Assembly: GCA_016199015.1 (NCBI GenBank)
Contig: JACQHN010000478.1
Coordinates: forward strand, 1-5,210
Length of the DNA stretch: 5,210 bases
Direction: 5' to 3'
Source: Nitrospira defluvii
GTDB taxonomy: Bacteria > Nitrospirota > Nitrospiria > Nitrospirales > Nitrospiraceae
In this document: piece after piece, positions 1 to 5,210 of the stretch
Numbering within the stretch: the first letter of the stretch is position 1
How the letters are laid out: the number at the start of each line of letters is the position of its first letter
Made by a program: the position numbers and the translations under genes
The notes under the pieces: generated by a model
Told to the model about the DNA's origin: nothing
What the model saw: only the letters and a program-made list of their open reading frames with translations
Database searches by the model: none

Positions 1-218
1 GCAGAGGCCCGTTCCATGCCGCGCGCACTGGCGGCCAGACCGCGGAAGATATTGCCGCCGCCGATCACGACGGCGACTTCAACGTCCATCGCGACGACGT
101 CGGCAATTTCGTCCGCCAGTCCTTCGAGAATCGAGGGTTGGATGCCATAGCCCTGCTCACCGGCCAGCATTTCTCCGCTGACTTTCAGCAGGATGCGGCG
201 GTAGTGAGCAGAACTCAT
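1..218 (-). CDS. pyrH: UMP kinase (uridylate kinase), N-terminal part only, cut by window edge
   Basis: Bacterial-type UMP kinase phosphorylates UMP to UDP with ATP, in the cytoplasm, at the head of pyrimidine nucleotide synthesis. It belongs to the amino acid kinase fold and is unrelated to eukaryotic UMP/CMP kinase. The visible 72 codons start [20 protein letters not shown] and show the KxSGE nucleotide-binding motif (residues 12-16), the AGEQGYGI segment (19-26) and the glycine-rich GGGNIFRG loop (53-60), followed by RGMER. The family is usually about 240 residues, so roughly 30% is present; the rest lies beyond position 1. The ATG (218-216) overlaps the tsf stop as ATGA, and only a weak AGG lies upstream, so translation is probably coupled to tsf. 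The start matches family N-termini. Confidence 0.96.
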   Translation of the reverse strand, partial: MSSAHYRRILLKVSGEMLAGEQGYGIQPSILEGLADEIADVVAMDVEVAVVIGGGNIFRGLAASARGMERAS

Positions 219-811
219 GCTTGGCCTAGTTGGAATCGTGTGAACCGGCGGACATTCATGTTCTCGCCGATTTTGGCGATTTGTTGCGCCAGCAGATCCT
301 TGATGACGACGGACGGATCCTTGATGAAGGCCTGTTCGAGCAAGCAATTCTCTTGGAAAAACTTTTCAAGCTTGCCATCAATGATTTTGGGCCAGGCTGC
401 CGGCGGCTTCCCCATTTCTTTGGCCTGTCCTTCGTAGATGCTTCGTTCCTTCGTGACGACGTCTGCGGGAATCTCTTCCCGTCTGACACAGGAGGGACTC
501 GACGCCGCCACTTGCAGGGCCAAATCATTCACGAATGCTTTGAACTGTTCGTTCCGCGCCACGAAATCGGTTTCGCAGTTGACTTCGATGAGGACCCCGA
601 TCTTCCCTCCGGCGTGGATATAGGCGTGGACCAATCCCTGATTGGTTTCACGACCGGCTTTTTTCTGGGCCGCAGCCAATCCCTTTTGCCGAAGATAATC
701 GATCGCTTTGTCGATGCTGTTTCCATTCTCGGACAAGGCCTTCTGACAATCCAGAATGCCGGCCCCTGTTTTTTCGCGCAGCTCTTTTACGAGATCACTC
801 AGACTTGCCAT
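215..811 (-). CDS. tsf: Translation elongation factor Ts (EF-Ts), short form
   Basis: EF-Ts is the guanine nucleotide exchange factor that removes GDP from EF-Tu so it can reload GTP and aminoacyl-tRNA. The protein has 198 residues. The N-terminal UBA-like domain reads [19 protein letters not shown] (8-26). The core carries the hallmark TDFVARN (81-87), whose TDF residues contact EF-Tu, then EIPADV (113-118), KLEKFF (147-152) and a C-terminal [15 protein letters not shown] (180-194). The E. coli protein has about 283 residues; this is the short class, as in Thermus, with a single copy of the core motif and no inserted coiled coil. A Shine-Dalgarno GAGGAG (815-820) precedes the ATG at 811-809. 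The gap to rpsB (812-862, 51 bases) holds no clear terminator or promoter, so tsf is likely co-transcribed with rpsB. The stop overlaps the pyrH start by four bases. Confidence 0.98.
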   Translation of the reverse strand: MASLSDLVKELREKTGAGILDCQKALSENGNSIDKAIDYLRQKGLAAAQKKAGRETNQGLVHAYIHAGGKIGVLIEVNCETDFVARNEQFKAFVNDLALQVAASSPSCVRREEIPADVVTKERSIYEGQAKEMGKPPAAWPKIIDGKLEKFFQENCLLEQAFIKDPSVVIKDLLAQQIAKIGENMNVRRFTRFQLGQA

Positions 812-862
812 GGGCTCCTCAGTTGGTCGAGTAGAACAATTCCGTCGTGCGGGATGCGGCGG

Positions 863-1636
863 TTACAAGGCTGACACGCCGGCCAAGTGTGCGGTCGGTT
901 TCGCGCCGCCACCCGCTGGTGCTGCCGCAAATTCAGTTTCTTCACGTTGTGTCCGGAGATGCGCACCTTCGAGGCACGCGTCCGCGATGCGGGAAATAAT
1001 CAACTTGATAGAGCGAATCGCATCGTCATTGCCGGGAATTGGATATTGAATATGGTCCGGATCGCAGTTCGAGTCGAGGATGGCTATGACTGGAATTTCG
1101 AGCCGGCTGGCCTCGAGGATCGCAATGTGTTCGATCCGCGTATCCAGGATGAATACTGCACCAGGCAAGGCACGCATGTTGCGGATGCCCGACAGGTTCT
1201 TCTGGAGCTTGACGACTTCCTTCTGCATCTGTCCGAGCTCTTTCTTGGTATGGCCCTGATGAGTCGGATCAGCGAGGGTCGCCTCCATCTTTTTCATTTT
1301 GTCGATGCTGCGTCGGATGGTCTGGAAATTGGTCAACATGCCGCCCAACCACCGTTGGTTGATGAAGAACTGGTTGGCTCGTTTGGCCTCTTCCTCCAAA
1401 ATCTCCGCCGCTTGGCGCTTCGTACCGACGAACAAGACGGAGTCACCGGCCGCCACGGTGTCGCGTGCGAAGGCATAGGCCTGTTCCATGCGCGCGACCG
1501 TCTGTTGCAAGTCGATGATGTAGACGCCGTTTCGCTCGCCGAAGAGGAACCGCTTCATCTTCGGGTTCCAACGGTTCGTTTGGTGGCCGAAATGGACACC
1601 GGCTTCCAATAATTCCTTAATCGCAACTACTCCCAT
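863..1636 (-). CDS. rpsB: Small ribosomal subunit protein uS2
   Basis: S2 binds late to the head/platform of the 30S subunit, is needed for S1 docking, and in gammaproteobacteria represses its own mRNA. The 257-residue product has the S2 signatures in order: LLEAGVHFGHQTNRWNPKM (9-27), GVYIIDLQQT (37-46), the coiled-coil hairpin region around 105-150, the FINQRWLGGMLTNF block (91-104), ALPGAVFILDT (156-166) and YPIPGNDDAIRSI (198-210). Residue 189 is Ser where DTN is usual (DSNCDPD), a mild change. The end is an Ala/Gly/Pro-rich tail (about 236-257), variable in the family. The start is fixed by a near-perfect Shine-Dalgarno (1641-1650) and by homology of the N-terminus. It heads the rpsB-tsf-pyrH cluster and follows a 231-base non-coding region with candidate promoters. 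Confidence 0.98.
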   Translation of the reverse strand: MGVVAIKELLEAGVHFGHQTNRWNPKMKRFLFGERNGVYIIDLQQTVARMEQAYAFARDTVAAGDSVLFVGTKRQAAEILEEEAKRANQFFINQRWLGGMLTNFQTIRRSIDKMKKMEATLADPTHQGHTKKELGQMQKEVVKLQKNLSGIRNMRALPGAVFILDTRIEHIAILEASRLEIPVIAILDSNCDPDHIQYPIPGNDDAIRSIKLIISRIADACLEGAHLRTQREETEFAAAPAGGGAKPTAHLAGVSAL

Positions 1637-1640
1637 ACCT

Positions 1641-1650
1641 TCACCTCCCT
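1641..1650 (-). promoter_or_regulatory. Very strong ribosome binding site of rpsB
   Basis: On the minus strand this reads AGGGAGGTGA, pairing continuously with the 3' end of 16S rRNA (GGAGGUGA perfect, one G-U further out). GGAGG lies 7 bases from the ATG at 1636-1634. It is the strongest such site in the window. The inverted repeats just upstream could modulate access to it. Confidence 0.85.
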
Positions 1651-1654
1651 CCGA

Positions 1655-1715
1655 AGCCTGCAGAGCGCCTGGCGAACGCCAACGACGAGGGGGATGTCCC
1701 CCTTATTCTCAGGCT
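1655..1715 (-). promoter_or_regulatory. Potential structured leader of rpsB mRNA (possible S2 autoregulatory element)
   Basis: Read on the minus strand, AGCCTGAGA (1715-1707) can pair with TCT-G-CAGGCT (1664-1655), giving nine pairs with one bulged G. This stem encloses two hairpins: AGGGGGACATCCCCCT (1703-1688, six pairs, four-base loop) and TGGCGTTCGCCA (1681-1670). The result is a three-way junction ending four bases before the rpsB Shine-Dalgarno. Just outside lies a further hairpin, AGCGTG-ATGCG-CACGCT on the minus strand (1736-1720). Neither hairpin is followed by a U-run, so they do not look like terminators. A conserved rpsB leader bound by S2 is known in gammaproteobacteria; assigning that role here is inference from position and pairing only, and the fold was worked out by eye. 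Confidence 0.4.
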
Positions 1716-1749
1716 GCGCAGCGTGCGCATCACGCTGGTTTGGATTTAA

Positions 1750-1778
1750 ATAAGACGTCCCTGATTGTGATGACTCAA
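1750..1778 (-). promoter_or_regulatory. Candidate sigma-70-type promoter P2 for rpsB-tsf-pyrH
   Basis: Minus strand: -35 TTGAGT (1778-1773), 17-base spacer, -10 TCTTAT (1755-1750), each matching four of six consensus bases. It lies next to an AT-rich patch (TTATTTAAAT) that stands out in GC-rich surroundings. A start near 1743 would give a leader of about 106 bases that contains the whole predicted rpsB leader fold. Confidence 0.4.
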
Positions 1779-1828
1779 GCCGTGAACGATGGGACAGACC
1801 CTTCACTGCACGAAAACGCCAGAACGCT

Positions 1829-1856
1829 AGCATAATCCTCTCTATTTTGCAACCAA
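1829..1856 (-). promoter_or_regulatory. Candidate sigma-70-type promoter P1 for rpsB-tsf-pyrH
   Basis: Minus strand: -35 TTGGTT (1856-1851, three of six matches), 16-base spacer, -10 TATGCT (1834-1829, four of six), in an AT-richer stretch just after the argJ stop. A start near 1822 would give a leader of about 186 bases. The -35 is weak. P1 and P2 may both be used, or only one. Confidence 0.4.
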
Positions 1857-1867
1857 CCGGGGCCCGA

Positions 1868-3073
1868 TCACGAGCGGTAACTGGCGTTGATGCGCACGTA
1901 TTCGTAGGATAAATCCGTGGTCCACATATGTGCTTTCGCTTTGCCCAGTCCAAGGTCGACAAGGATAGTAAAGTCTCGTTCTTGGAAGACTTGAGCCAGC
2001 CGCCGTTCAGCCGCAGGTCCCAGGCCTTGACCCTGTCTCACCATTGCAACATCTCCAAACTGAAGGCTTACGCGCGTCGGATCGATGGCGACCCCAGCAC
2101 GCCCGACGGCAGCCATCACGCGGCCCCAGTTTGCGTCACCGCCGAACAACGCCGTCTTCACCAGATTGGACGTCGCGATCGTTTGTGCAACTTGCCTGGC
2201 TGACTGTGCGGTCTTGGCCCCTTGGACTTGGATCCGCACAACTTTGGTGACGCCTTCGCCGTCCCAGCAAATTTTCAAGGCCAGTGTCCGACAGACCATT
2301 TCAACCATCGTGCAGAAATGCGTAAAGTCTGCAGAGCCGGGTTTAAGTGTCTCATTCCCGGCCATCCCATTGGCAAGGCACAAGACGGTATCGTTCGTGC
2401 TGGTATCCCCATCGACCGTAATGCAGTTGAATGATTGCTCCACGGCCTGACGGAGTGCCATTTGAAGCGCGCGACGACTGATGGCCACATCGGTCGTGAG
2501 ATAGGCCAGCATGGTGGCCATGTTGGGATGAATCATGCCGGACCCCTTGGCCATTCCGCCCACCGTCACCATCTGTCCTCCGAGTCGAGCGCGCACCGCC
2601 ACCTGCTTAGGCTTGAGGTCGGTCGTCATAATGGCCTGCGCCGCCTCGCGACCGCCGCGGCGAGTGACTCGTGTCAGCAGAGTCGGCAGCGCCTCTTTAA
2701 TACAGGCAATCGGAAGCGGTTGGCCGATCACGCCGGTCGATCCGATGAAGATGGTATGGGGAGGGCTTTGGAGCGCTGTGGCAACCAGCTGCGCCATGTC
2801 TTTCGCTGCGCGCATCCCTTCTGGCCCGGTGCAGGCATTGGCATTCCCACTATTGACGAGGATGGCGCGGCCGATGCCCTTCTTCAGATGCAGGCGATCA
2901 AGGATAACAGGGGCTGCTACGACTCGATTCGTCGTGAAGACCCCCGCGATGGGTCCTTCTTTTTCAGAGACCAGCAGCGCCAAATCGAGCTGCTTCTTTT
3001 TCTTGATTCCGCAGTAGATTCCGGCAGCCCGAAACCCGAGCGGGGCGGTGATGCCTCCTGGAATAGTTTTCAT
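1868..3073 (-). CDS. argJ: Glutamate N-acetyltransferase / ornithine acetyltransferase (ArgJ)
   Basis: ArgJ moves the acetyl group from N-acetylornithine to glutamate, releasing ornithine and regenerating N-acetylglutamate (the cyclic arginine pathway). Some ArgJ proteins also use acetyl-CoA; the sequence does not show which type this is. The 401-residue product is full length. It has the N-terminal GGITAPLGFRAAG (6-18), oxyanion-hole STGVIG (112-117), and the self-cleavage site KGSGMIHPNMATMLA (176-190). Cleavage between Ala186 and Thr187 would give alpha and beta chains, with Thr187 as nucleophile. Further family blocks are VDGDTSTNDT (220-229), LFGGDANWGR (309-318) and the C-terminal NASYRS. 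The start has AGGA six bases upstream. It follows argC by 57 bases with no terminator between, so they are probably one transcript. No clear terminator follows its stop, so read-through into rpsB is possible. Confidence 0.97.
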   Translation of the reverse strand: MKTIPGGITAPLGFRAAGIYCGIKKKKQLDLALLVSEKEGPIAGVFTTNRVVAAPVILDRLHLKKGIGRAILVNSGNANACTGPEGMRAAKDMAQLVATALQSPPHTIFIGSTGVIGQPLPIACIKEALPTLLTRVTRRGGREAAQAIMTTDLKPKQVAVRARLGGQMVTVGGMAKGSGMIHPNMATMLAYLTTDVAISRRALQMALRQAVEQSFNCITVDGDTSTNDTVLCLANGMAGNETLKPGSADFTHFCTMVEMVCRTLALKICWDGEGVTKVVRIQVQGAKTAQSARQVAQTIATSNLVKTALFGGDANWGRVMAAVGRAGVAIDPTRVSLQFGDVAMVRQGQGLGPAAERRLAQVFQERDFTILVDLGLGKAKAHMWTTDLSYEYVRINASYRS

Positions 3074-3130
3074 CTGAAATCCTATGTGGAGTGGGAATGG
3101 TTCGTATGCGGGCTCATCAATGCGCAGGGT

Positions 3131-4204
3131 TTACGGATAGATGCCGGGTGCGACCAATCCCATCTCCTCAGGATACCCGAGCATGAGATTCATGGCTTGA
3201 ATGGCTTGTCCTGCCGCTCCCTTGATCAGGTTATCGATGGCTGAGACGGTTACGACCCAGCCGGCTCGCGTATCGGTGTGCACTGCGACATCGCAGTAGT
3301 TGGCGCCCCGTACATGTCGCGGATTCGGCATGGCGCTCTCAAGCAGTCGCACAAATCGTTCACCCTTGTAAAAATCGCGATAGAGAGCTCTCAACTCGAC
3401 GACATCGAGCGTTCCTTTCACCCGCGCATAGGCGGTGCTCAAGATGCCTCGATTCATGGGAACTAGGTGCGGTGTGAAGGCGATCGTGACGGTGGCATCC
3501 TGTCCGCCGGCCCTTTGTCCGTGCTTTCTTGCCAGTCCGGTAAGTTCCTGCTCGATTTCAGGAATATGTCGATGCTGGCCTATCTTGTAAGGCTCCAGCG
3601 ATTCGTGCGCTTCCGGAAAGTGGTAGGGAAGGGCCGGACTTCTTCCGGCTCCTGACACACCAGACTTGGCATCGATCACAATGGTGTCCGGCACGATCAG
3701 GCCATGGGCCAGCAACGGCGCCAATTGCAAAATGGCAGCAGTGGGATAGCAGCCCGGTGAAGCGACTAGGCGGGCCTGCGCGATGGCGGATCGATATAGC
3801 TCAGGTAGACCGTACACAGCGCTTCCGATCAGATCGGGATGCGTATGCGGAGCCTGATACCATGTTTCATATGTTCGAGGATCCTTGAGCCTGAAGTCCG
3901 CACTCAGGTCGATGACCCGCTTGCCGGCTTTCATGCAGCTCGCCACCGGACCCATGGACTTGGTGTGGGGTAGGGCGAGAAAGAGGACATCGGCACGCTC
4001 TGCCAAAGCCTCAGGCGCCAAGGCTTCAAAAGTCAGCGATACCATGCCCTGTAAATGGGGATAGACGGACGATACCGCTGCGCCGGCCGACTTCTCAGAG
4101 GTCACCGCAGTCAAGTTGACTTGAGGATGTTGAGAAAGCAACCGCAGTAATTCTGCCCCTGTGTAACCACTAGCGCCCGCCACCGCTACTCGTACCGACG
4201 TCAT
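3131..4204 (-). CDS. argC: N-acetyl-gamma-glutamyl-phosphate reductase (ArgC, type 1)
   Basis: ArgC is the NADPH-dependent reductase that converts N-acetylglutamyl phosphate to N-acetylglutamate semialdehyde, step three of arginine synthesis. The 357-residue protein begins MTSVRVAVAGASGYTGAEL, with the dinucleotide-binding glycine motif AGASGYTG (9-16). The catalytic cysteine is Cys152 in ASPGCYPTAA (148-157), and HRHIPEIEQEL (211-221) supplies the active-site histidine. FTPHLVPMNRGILST (243-257) and the C-terminal DNLIKGAAGQAIQAMNLM (324-341) complete the family pattern. The start at 4204-4202 is chosen over an in-frame ATG at 4258-4256 because AGGAGG (4211-4216) lies six bases upstream. It also gives the family N-terminus, while the upstream ATG sits beside the terminator T-tract. 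It is the first gene of the argC-argJ pair, 54 bases after the rpsI terminator. Confidence 0.97.
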   Translation of the reverse strand: MTSVRVAVAGASGYTGAELLRLLSQHPQVNLTAVTSEKSAGAAVSSVYPHLQGMVSLTFEALAPEALAERADVLFLALPHTKSMGPVASCMKAGKRVIDLSADFRLKDPRTYETWYQAPHTHPDLIGSAVYGLPELYRSAIAQARLVASPGCYPTAAILQLAPLLAHGLIVPDTIVIDAKSGVSGAGRSPALPYHFPEAHESLEPYKIGQHRHIPEIEQELTGLARKHGQRAGGQDATVTIAFTPHLVPMNRGILSTAYARVKGTLDVVELRALYRDFYKGERFVRLLESAMPNPRHVRGANYCDVAVHTDTRAGWVVTVSAIDNLIKGAAGQAIQAMNLMLGYPEEMGLVAPGIYP

Positions 4205-4210
4205 GTCACG

Positions 4211-4216
4211 CCTCCT
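4211..4216 (-). promoter_or_regulatory. Ribosome binding site of argC, deciding its start
   Basis: AGGAGG on the minus strand, six bases from the ATG at 4204-4202. A second Shine-Dalgarno-like GGAGG lies about ten bases further upstream within CTCCGGAGG and has no suitably placed start codon. Its CTCC could pair with either GGAGG copy. Confidence 0.8.
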
Positions 4217-4258
4217 GGAACCTCCGGAGCTTCTTCCTGGTGAGTCTATCTCGCACAT

Positions 4259-4291
4259 AAAAAAAGGGAAGGCTGCGGAGCCTTCCCTTTT
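4259..4291 (-). terminator. Intrinsic (Rho-independent) terminator after rpsI
   Basis: Minus strand: AAAAGGGAAGGCT, loop CCGC, AGCCTTCCCTTTT, a perfect 13-base-pair stem, ending in seven consecutive T residues (4265-4259). It begins 24 bases after the rpsI stop. On the plus strand the run after the stem is only four T, part of the stem itself, so it acts mainly on the minus strand. It closes the rplM-rpsI transcript before argC. Confidence 0.93.
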
Positions 4292-4315
4292 GACACATGT
4301 CGCTCCAGGCGTTCG

Positions 4316-4708
4316 TTATCGTTTCGAGTATTGGAAGCGCTTTCTGGCGCCCTTTTGGCCGTATTTTTTACGCTCTTTCACGCGTGAATCCCGGGTCAGC
4401 AGGCCTTCCTTCTTGAGGGGGCTGCGAAACGCCGCACTCATGATCACCAGCGCCTTGGAGATCGCATGTCGCAAGGCTCCTGCTTGGCCTGCGGGACCAC
4501 CGCCATACACAGTGGCACGCACGGAGTACTTGCCGGCGACACCGGCCAACTCGAACGGAAATTGGATGACATTCCGCAGCGTCATGCGAGGGAACGCTTT
4601 GTCCAGCGGCTTCTCATTTACGACGATATCACCTGCGGCGGCGGTCACCCAGGCACGAGCGATCGCGCTCTTTCTCTTTCCGGTTGCATACTGCGTCAAT
4701 GCTGCCAT
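4316..4708 (-). CDS. rpsI: Small ribosomal subunit protein uS9
   Basis: S9 sits in the 30S head, and its long basic C-terminal tail reaches the P-site tRNA. The 130-residue protein shows the N-terminal YATGKRKSAIARAWV (7-21), the glycine-rich GGGPAGQAGALRHAISKAL (69-87) and the C-terminal TRDSRVKERKKYGQKGARKR (105-124), ending in QYSKR. The final SKR is the conserved P-site contact. The usual glycine-rich beta turn near residues 22-30 reads AAAGDIVVN, slightly divergent from my memory of the family (GxGxIxVN). AAGGAG (4719-4724) lies ten bases before the ATG. It follows rplM by 42 bases with no terminator between, the common bacterial L13-S9 operon, and is followed by a strong terminator. Confidence 0.98.
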   Translation of the reverse strand: MAALTQYATGKRKSAIARAWVTAAAGDIVVNEKPLDKAFPRMTLRNVIQFPFELAGVAGKYSVRATVYGGGPAGQAGALRHAISKALVIMSAAFRSPLKKEGLLTRDSRVKERKKYGQKGARKRFQYSKR

Positions 4709-4750
4709 ATCAGGCCGTCTCCTTCACAGATCGAGTTCAAACAATAATGG

Positions 4751-5191
4751 TCAGAGTGAGAGTGATTCTAGTTGCTGTGCGTGATGCGGATGGGTCGGTC
4801 CCGCATAGACGCGCAATTTTTTTGCCATATGATTCCCAAGGGGAGTCTTGGGCAACATGCCCTCAATGGCTCTCGTCAAAAGCTCCGTCGGTTGTTTCCG
4901 GTGGATGTGTTCTGCGGTCAGCGTTTTCAACCCACCCGGATACCCGGTGTGATAGGAGTAGGTCTTGGATTCCATCTTGTTGCCGGTCAGGCGAATCTTC
5001 TCCGCATTCACGATCACGACATGATCCCCGGTATCCACGTGGGGCGTGAAGGTGGGTTTGTGCTTGCCGCGTAGCAGCGTGGCTACTTTCGCCGCCAAGC
5101 GGCCGAGCGTTTTCCCGTCGGCATCCACCAAGAACCACTTACGTTTCACATCAGCTGGTTTTTCGAGATACGTTTTTGTCATGGTCTCCAT
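4751..5191 (-). CDS. rplM: Large ribosomal subunit protein uL13
   Basis: L13 is an early-assembling 50S protein that binds 23S rRNA. The 146-residue product has the family blocks in order: KRKWFLVDADGKTLGRLA (16-33), RGKHKPTFTPHVDTGDHVVI (41-60), LTGNKMESKTYSYHTGYPGG (68-87), GMLPKTPLG (111-119) and LRVYAGPTHPHHAQQ (126-140). The start is ambiguous. ATG at 5191-5189 has AGGAG three bases upstream. ATG at 5182-5180 (residue 4) has GGAG three bases upstream and aligns better with MKT-type N-termini such as E. coli L13; it would give 143 residues. The 19 bases upstream within the window are too few to show a promoter or leader. It is the first visible gene of the rplM-rpsI pair. Confidence 0.97.
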   Translation of the reverse strand: METMTKTYLEKPADVKRKWFLVDADGKTLGRLAAKVATLLRGKHKPTFTPHVDTGDHVVIVNAEKIRLTGNKMESKTYSYHTGYPGGLKTLTAEHIHRKQPTELLTRAIEGMLPKTPLGNHMAKKLRVYAGPTHPHHAQQLESLSL

Positions 5192-5210
5192 CTACTCCTG
5201 CACGATAGGC

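Noticed and set aside
230..874. 214-codon plus-strand open frame opposite tsf
   Set aside because: Antisense shadow of tsf; the translation has no recognisable motif.
887..1612. 241-codon plus-strand open frame opposite rpsB
   Set aside because: It is entirely antisense to a well-conserved ribosomal gene, with no family resemblance.
1688..1703. AGGGGG/CCCCCT hairpin as a terminator after argJ
   Set aside because: No T-run follows it on either strand, and it lies 165 bases beyond the argJ stop, close to the rpsB start. A leader element is the better reading.
1627..1962. 111-codon minus-strand open frame bridging the end of argJ, the non-coding gap and the rpsB start
   Set aside because: It overlaps both real genes in another frame, covers the promoter and leader region, and has no family resemblance or supporting ribosome binding site.
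2435..3244. 269-codon open frame on the plus strand opposite argJ and the start region between argJ and argC
   Set aside because: It is antisense to a clearly recognisable argJ, its translation resembles no family I know and is rich in His, Arg and Gly as expected of a GC-rich shadow frame, and it spans the argC-argJ gap.
4205..4258. Upstream in-frame ATG (4258-4256) that would lengthen ArgC by 18 residues
   Set aside because: It lies immediately after the terminator T-tract without a Shine-Dalgarno, and the added residues are absent from the ArgC family pattern; the ATG at 4204 has AGGAGG and the expected N-terminus.
1..5210. Mobile element, CRISPR array, tRNA or defence-type system
   Set aside because: No direct repeat arrays, transposase-like products, terminal inverted repeats or RNA gene patterns were seen; nearly all the sequence is accounted for by housekeeping genes.

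Overview
The window is a compact stretch of bacterial housekeeping DNA. Seven protein genes all lie on the minus strand, so transcription runs from high to low coordinates. In that order they are rplM (L13), rpsI (S9), argC, argJ, rpsB (S2), tsf (EF-Ts) and the first 72 codons of pyrH (UMP kinase), which runs off the left edge. Moderately high GC, strong Shine-Dalgarno sites, a short-form EF-Ts of 198 residues and this gene order fit a Gram-negative bacterium. My best guess is Nitrospira or a relative (Nitrospirota), but this is an inference from remembered gene order and protein style, not from a search.

Region by region: rplM and rpsI (5191 to 4316) form a ribosomal protein pair with a 42-base gap, closed by a textbook intrinsic terminator at 4259-4291. 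argC and argJ (4204 to 1868) follow as a pair 57 bases apart. They encode the third step of arginine synthesis and the acetyl-transfer step that releases ornithine. A 231-base gap (1637-1867) is the only sizeable non-coding stretch. It holds two candidate sigma-70-type promoters and a potentially structured leader directly in front of an unusually strong Shine-Dalgarno for rpsB. rpsB, tsf and pyrH (1636 to 1) are the classic translation/UMP-kinase cluster, and tsf and pyrH overlap by four bases (ATGA).

Functionally, four genes serve translation (L13, S9, S2, EF-Ts), one starts the UMP-to-UDP branch of pyrimidine nucleotide synthesis, and two serve arginine synthesis. The arginine pair sits between two growth-linked clusters, so its expression may be partly tied to them by read-through, with the strong terminator after rpsI damping this.

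I found no mobile element, CRISPR array, tRNA, rRNA, pseudogene or frameshift. All complete genes have family-typical lengths and key residues. I see no evidence of an undescribed system. The best candidates for a second look are the rpsB leader and the terminator placed only 54 bases before argC.
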